Below, piece by piece: positions 60,342 to 64,000 of a stretch of DNA of 64,000 nucleotides. Under the pieces are notes generated by a model, which was given only the letters and a program-made list of their open reading frames with translations, had not been told where the DNA came from and made no database searches. Numbering within the stretch: the first letter of the stretch is position 1; each line of letters opens with the position of its first letter. Source of the DNA: JAFGLZ01 sp964622545 (GTDB taxonomy: Bacteria > Planctomycetota > Phycisphaerae > UBA1845 > JAFGLZ01); the NCBI GenBank assembly GCA_964622545.1, contig CAZUQM010000021.1:47328-111327 (forward strand), written 5' to 3'. The position numbers were made by a program, and so were the translations under genes.

Positions 60342-62327
60342 ATGACGCCCGTCCGTTTTGGGCTTGCCAGGGTAAGGGAGGGTAATCCCATTCGAGCTTG
60401 GTCCACGTGCGCGTGCATGGGTTTTGCCTGTTGGGCCTTGGCGGTGCGTCCCGGCCAGGGCTTGGCGTTGGAGCGCCATGTCCCTGGGGATTACGCCACG
60501 ATTCAGGAGGCGATCGAGGCGTCCGAGGACGGCGACGAGGTCGTGCTGTCGGCGGGGACGTACTCGGGCGACGGCAATCGGGATCTGGCGTTCGGCGGGC
60601 GAGCGATCCTGGTCCGCAGCGCGGATCCGAACGACCCGAATGTCGTTGCGGCGACGGTGATCGACTGTCAGGGGGCCGAGATCCTGCCGCACAGGGCCTT
60701 TGTGTTTCATGGGGACGAAGGGCCGGATTCCGTGGTGGCCGGGGTGACGATCCGCTCCGCCTACGCGATCGACGGCGGCGCGATGATCTGCACAGGGGCC
60801 GGGCCGACCGTGCGTGCGTGTGTCTTCCAGGGCAACGGGGCCCTGTTCGGCGGGGCGATCTACAACGACGGGGGAAGTCTGAGGCTCATCGGGTGCCGCT
60901 TCAGCGACAATGCCTCCACGTCCGGTGGGGCGGTTTGGAACAGCAGTGGCGCCGTGCGTGTCGAGGCGTGCACGTTCGAGGGCAATGTCGCGGCGCTCGG
61001 TGGTGGCGGGGCGATGGTGAACGTCGACGCCGCTGGGGTCGAGATACTCGATTCTCGTTTCAGCGGAAACGTCTCGACGTTCGGCGGTGCGATGTTCAAT
61101 CATCTCAGTCCTGTGGCGCTGACGGATTGCGAGTTCTCCGAGAACGTCGGCGGCCATGGCGGGGGCGTTTACAACCTCCAATGCGACCCGACGCTTCAGG
61201 GGTGTCGCTTCACAAACAACACCGCGTTCTGGGGCGCCGGCGTGGACAACTACGACCACAGTCGCGCGACGATCATCGACTGCCTTTTCGAGGGCAACGA
61301 GGCCTCGTGGGGCGGGGCGATGGTGGACTTCGGCGGGGCGAGCTCCACCGTGGTGCGATGCACGTTTCGTTTGAATCGTTGCGTGGGGCCACAGGGCGGG
61401 GCGGTGTGCTGCGGCGGTCAGACGGCGGCGTCCGTGTTCGAGGACTGCACCTTCGAATCGAATGAGACGCTGATTGGTACGGGCGCGGCGATCACGATCC
61501 GGGAGGGCAACCGGGCTGAGATCCGGCGGTGCAGGATCGTGGGCAACACCTCGGACAACAGCGGGGGCGGCCTCTTCGTCGAGTCCAGCAACCCGACGGT
61601 CTCGAACTGCATCATCGCGGCGAATCATGCAAACGCTCTGGGCGGAGGCGTCCTCTGTTACGGCGCCGGGACGACGACTGTCAGGAACTCGCTGATCAGC
61701 GGGAACACGTCGGATGGGACCGGGGCCGGGGTGCTGTGTGCGTCTGATGCCGAGCTGATCGTCTCGAACTGCACGGTCGTGGACAACCGGTCGGCGTCGC
61801 AGGGGGGCGGGTTGGCCGTCCTCGGCGGCGCGGTCGAGGCGGTGAACTCGATTTTGTGGTCAAACGAGGCCCCGCAGGGGGCGCAGGTCTCTGCGCATGC
61901 CTCGGAGTCGCCCACCTCGTTGGGCATCGCCTACTGCACGATCGAGGGCGGTGTCGAGCAGATGGACGTCGGTCCGAACGCGGTGGTCGAGGTTGGAGCT
62001 GGGGTCAGCAGCGACAATCCGCTGTTCGTCGACGGCGACGGGGCCGACGACGATCCGGCGACGTGGGAGGACAACGATTACCATCTCACCGGGGCTTCGC
62101 CGTGCGGGAACGCGGGGGATCCGAACGGCGACTACACCGGCCAGGTCGACCTGGACGGGCAGAATCGCGTCAACAGCGGCCGGGTGGACATCGGTGCCGA
62201 CGAGTATCTGCTGCAGGTGACCTGCGGGAGCTCGGAGGCGGCGTTACCGCTGCTGGTGCTCTTGTGCGGCGTGGAAGCGGTTCGGCGTCTGGTGCCGGGG
62301 TCGTCGGGCCGGGGCCGGCGAGGGTGA
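60342..62327 (+). CDS. Secreted parallel beta-helix (pectate-lyase-like) protein with Cys-type C-terminal anchor
   Basis: About 661 residues. The start is uncertain: the ATG at 60342 is given, but it has no ribosome binding site. An in-frame ATT at 60390 has AAGGGAGGG 7 bases upstream, and an ATG at 60417 would cut the signal peptide short. The signal (ACMGFACWALAVRPGQGLA) precedes VPGDYATIQEAIEASEDGDEV, the usual start of right-handed parallel beta-helix proteins. Many turns repeat the pattern 'C-x-F-x-x-N-x-A-x-x-G-G-A' (CRFSDNASTSGGAVWN, CTFEGNVAALGGGG). The stretch NSGRVDIGADEY ends the helix, and VTCGSSEAALPLLVLLCGVE with Arg residues is a Cys-type anchor. Possibly a polysaccharide lyase or adhesin; no catalytic set is evident. 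Confidence 0.85.
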   Translation: MTPVRFGLARVREGNPIRAWSTCACMGFACWALAVRPGQGLALERHVPGDYATIQEAIEASEDGDEVVLSAGTYSGDGNRDLAFGGRAILVRSADPNDPNVVAATVIDCQGAEILPHRAFVFHGDEGPDSVVAGVTIRSAYAIDGGAMICTGAGPTVRACVFQGNGALFGGAIYNDGGSLRLIGCRFSDNASTSGGAVWNSSGAVRVEACTFEGNVAALGGGGAMVNVDAAGVEILDSRFSGNVSTFGGAMFNHLSPVALTDCEFSENVGGHGGGVYNLQCDPTLQGCRFTNNTAFWGAGVDNYDHSRATIIDCLFEGNEASWGGAMVDFGGASSTVVRCTFRLNRCVGPQGGAVCCGGQTAASVFEDCTFESNETLIGTGAAITIREGNRAEIRRCRIVGNTSDNSGGGLFVESSNPTVSNCIIAANHANALGGGVLCYGAGTTTVRNSLISGNTSDGTGAGVLCASDAELIVSNCTVVDNRSASQGGGLAVLGGAVEAVNSILWSNEAPQGAQVSAHASESPTSLGIAYCTIEGGVEQMDVGPNAVVEVGAGVSSDNPLFVDGDGADDDPATWEDNDYHLTGASPCGNAGDPNGDYTGQVDLDGQNRVNSGRVDIGADEYLLQVTCGSSEAALPLLVLLCGVEAVRRLVPGSSGRGRRG

Positions 62328-62346
62328 CGTCGCTGCCGGGACGAAC

Positions 62347-62409
62347 TGCGCGAGCCCGGAGTCGAACCGGGACGGGTTACCCCACAGGAACCTAAATCCT
62401 GCGCCTTCC
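62347..62409 (-). other. 3' fragment of tRNA-Leu (UAG): probable attachment site (attL)
   Basis: On the minus strand the sequence matches the anticodon arm (CAGGA-TTTAGGT-TCCTG, anticodon UAG), the long variable arm, a good T-arm (CCCGG-TTCGACT-CCGGG) and the 3' acceptor strand CTCGCGC plus discriminator A of a leucine tRNA. The 5' acceptor strand (GCGCGAG expected) and D-arm are missing; unrelated sequence starts at about 62410. Phage-type genes follow on the right. This is what an integration into the tRNA 3' half leaves at one end. Confidence 0.8.
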
Positions 62410-62589
62410 AATGCTAAGGGCTTAGACCCCAACGCCCTTACGGATTCAGAATCCCAAACCATACTGGCCACCATACGGAAGGACGGTGATCTGGCGGCCC
62501 TCGTGACGGCCTGGCCGGACCTGCCCGAGGCGGTCAAGGGCGCCATCACTCACCTGGTGAAAGCAGCCACCGAGGGCAAGGGCAAGTAG
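62410..62589 (+). pseudogene. Possible integrase C-terminal remnant
   Basis: An open frame without a start codon runs through 62410-62589 and ends in TAG. It reads LDPNALTDSESQTILATIRK, then DLAALVTAWPDLPEAVK and ITHLVKAA. The 'LVxAWPxLPExVKxxIxxLVxAA' ending is one I associate with the C-terminal tails of planctomycete tyrosine recombinases, by memory only. Its place, just inside the tRNA attachment fragment, fits a decayed or displaced integrase gene. It could also be a random open frame. Confidence 0.4.
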
Positions 62590-62684
62590 ACCACGCCCGC
62601 GACAGCGCGGCGCGTGGCCGTGATCGTTGCGGGCTTCATTCAGGGACGGCATAGCGGGCCAGGGATGGCCGGGAGGCCTTGTGC

Positions 62685-63032
62685 ATGGCAGGAATCCAAA
62701 GCGGCAACCTGGCGGATGGCACGACGGAACGCCCTGGCGCTGAATTCAGACATGCCGCATTCGATATTGTCGATCGGTTGCGGGCTCGGCGGCGGATGGG
62801 CGACAACCCCACGGTCCGCATTATCGTTGACCTGGTGCTTTGCGACGGGACGGACGCGGAATCGCTTGCCCGTGGGTGGCTGGCCCAGGCGGACCTTGAC
62901 GCACTGGACAACGACCACGCATCGGCGATGATAAACGTCATGGGACTGCTACCGGAGCTTTCGACCGAAGCGTTGCAGGACTTGGCCGAACATCTCCGGC
63001 GGACGGACGGACCCCAAGCGGATGCGGAGTAG
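62685..63032 (+). CDS. Hypothetical protein in prophage-like region
   Basis: 115 residues from the ATG at 62685, with GGGAGG 8 bases upstream. No signal peptide or membrane segment. The middle is helical, with FDIVDRLRARRRMGDNPTVR, and the C-terminal half has ASAMINVMGLLPELSTEALQ, then DLAEHLRR. I do not recognise a family. It is followed 26 bases later by a terminase-like small protein, so it is probably a phage or satellite gene. Confidence 0.6.
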   Translation: MAGIQSGNLADGTTERPGAEFRHAAFDIVDRLRARRRMGDNPTVRIIVDLVLCDGTDAESLARGWLAQADLDALDNDHASAMINVMGLLPELSTEALQDLAEHLRRTDGPQADAE

Positions 63033-63058
63033 GACCACGAACCAAGGGGGGCAAGGTC

Positions 63059-63448
63059 ATGGTCAGACCGTTTGGAAACGGTGAGAAACGGTCGGATCGG
63101 GGCGCGGACGGCCGTTTCGTGAAGGGCAACAAGGCGTCCGTCGGGCACGTGCCACCGAGGAAGCCGGCCGAGTACCGACGTGTGGCGATCGACGCGATTG
63201 ATGTGGAGCGGTTCACCAAGGTGGTCCATGCGCTCATCGAAGAGGCCATCGCGGGGAACATACAGGCTGCCAAGCTGGTGCTTGAGTATTCGCTAGGCAA
63301 GCCGAAAGAGATGCCCGACTTTGAACGTGATGAGGCCATCGACGATCATTATGCGGCCGACGTGATGCAGCGGGTCACCGAGGCGGATCGGCGGCTGGCG
63401 GACTTGGGGGTCATGCCGCGGCAGCGGGGGTATTCCAATGAGCAGTAG
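63059..63448 (+). CDS. Phage-type small protein (DUF5681 / terminase small subunit-like)
   Basis: 129 residues from the ATG at 63059, with a GGGGGG/AAGG ribosome binding region. It has GRFVKGNKASVG near the N-terminus, then RVAIDAIDVERFTKVVHALI and GNIQAAKLVLEYSLGKP. The 'rFvkGNk ... A..Gn..AaklvLey.lGKP' pattern is typical of DUF5681-type proteins found beside phage terminases. Its end overlaps the start of the tape-measure gene by 11 bases. No large terminase gene is visible, so the module is incomplete. Confidence 0.7.
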   Translation: MVRPFGNGEKRSDRGADGRFVKGNKASVGHVPPRKPAEYRRVAIDAIDVERFTKVVHALIEEAIAGNIQAAKLVLEYSLGKPKEMPDFERDEAIDDHYAADVMQRVTEADRRLADLGVMPRQRGYSNEQ

Positions 63449-63998
63449 TATGCGAACACTCGGAGGCGTCCAGGTGTCCATCGAGGGCGACATGACGCCT
63501 CTGTCCCGAGCCTTCGGCAAGGCTAGGGGGGTATCACGGCGAGAGGGACTCAAGGCGGGCAAGGCCTACACGATCGGCTTCGGCGATATGATGCGCGCCG
63601 CCGGGACCATGGCCTCTGGCGGCTTCATCGTGCGAACACTGTCAGAGGCTTCAAAAGCAGCGGAACGATTCGAGGGCCAGATGTCCCGCGTCTCAACGAT
63701 GTTGCGAGGCGACACCGCCAAGGGATTGAGTTCGATGCGCGACGGGCTTCAGCAGCTCGCGGCGAACAGTGGCGTATCTACTGACCAACTATCCGATGGG
63801 CTCTACGACGTGCTATCCGCAAGCATCAAGGCCAAAGACGCGATGGGGGTTCTCGGTACGGCCACGCAAGCCGCTGTTGGCGGATTCGTCGATGTGCGGA
63901 CGGTTGCCGACGTGACAACCACGGCTATAAACGCGTACGGTCTTTCCGCCGAACCGAGTCTCTGCTTGACTCCGGTTGATAAGGTCGGTATATGTTAG
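63438..63998 (+). pseudogene. Truncated phage tail tape-measure protein (TP901 family N-terminus)
   Basis: The frame opens at the ATG at 63438, overlapping the previous gene by 11 bases. It encodes FEGQMSRVSTMLRG, LQQLAANSGVSTDQLSDGLY, DVLSASIKAKDAMGVLGTAT and ends with TTAINAYGLSAE. These are hallmarks of the TP901 tape-measure core. After that the sequence reads PSLCLTPVDKVGIC and stops at 63998, where family members run on for several hundred more residues. The gene is thus broken at about 63945 by a deletion, frameshift or insertion. The protein could not set tail length. Confidence 0.75.
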
Positions 63999-64000
63999 GT

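Noticed and set aside
62347..62430. Intact tRNA-Leu gene
   Set aside because: The 3' half is excellent, but no GCGCGAG acceptor strand or D-arm exists at the required distance, so it is a fragment.

Overview
This window reads as chromosomal DNA of a planctomycete, most likely Phycisphaerae-like. The basis is high GC, many secreted proteins with Tat, lipoprotein or PEP-CTERM signals, an N-terminal LEPR-XLL motif on a giant surface protein, expanded Gfo/Idh/MocA and DUF1080 families, an H-X9-DG pseudopilin, an exosortase fused to an EpsI-like domain, and a long-form NfeD/FloA locus. The species is not identifiable from the sequence alone.

Layout. 1-16.7 kb (almost all minus strand): secreted or periplasmic sugar-type metabolism. 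It holds two Tat-exported Gfo/Idh/MocA oxidoreductases, a BNR-repeat protein, an aldo/keto reductase, a spermidine-synthase-like membrane protein coupled to a Pcm methyltransferase, a HEAT-DUF1080 fusion, a DUF1080 protein, a large lipoprotein and a hydroxypyruvate-isomerase-like protein. Two copies of a 25-bp-arm hairpin repeat lie downstream of two of these genes. 17-20 kb: tRNA-Ser(GCU) with a terminator hairpin, a small TrkA-C membrane protein, and a lipoprotein with a pore-former-like beta-rich half. 20.2-25.3 kb: a complete promoter - cobalamin riboswitch - intrinsic terminator unit followed by three PEP-CTERM proteins, one protein with a Cys-type C-terminal anchor, and a pseudopilin. 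25.6-26.4 kb: a VapBC module whose toxin is dead (lost catalytic Asp plus a nonsense codon). 26.5-37.5 kb: a large esterase-like hydrolase, the NfeD-NfeD-FloA membrane cluster, an exo/endonuclease-phosphatase family protein, and a tandem pair of duplicated Gfo/Idh/MocA oxidoreductases. 37.5-38.5 kb: an unusually AT-rich non-coding stretch with a terminator-like hairpin. 38.5-43.6 kb: a matrixin protease with PEP-CTERM, the exosortase-EpsI fusion, and a translationally coupled TPR protein. 43.6-59.9 kb: a 2006-residue protein with both a C10 and a caspase-type cysteine protease domain plus 11 Ig-like repeats, a cohesin-like protein, and a 3151-residue LEPR-XLL protein ending in a dockerin-like module. 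60.3-62.3 kb: a beta-helix surface protein. 62.35 kb to the end: the 3' fragment of a tRNA-Leu (probable attachment site) followed by phage-type genes, the last of which is a broken tape-measure gene.

How the parts fit. The exosortase at 39-41 kb is the obvious processing enzyme for the four PEP-CTERM proteins here. Five other secreted proteins carry a different C-terminal tail (Cys-Gly/Ala-Ser/Thr, hydrophobic helix, Arg cluster), which suggests a second sorting route. The strongest candidate for an undescribed system is the B12-riboswitch-controlled cluster of anchored surface proteins with a pseudopilin, plausibly a cobalamin (or corrinoid) capture apparatus.
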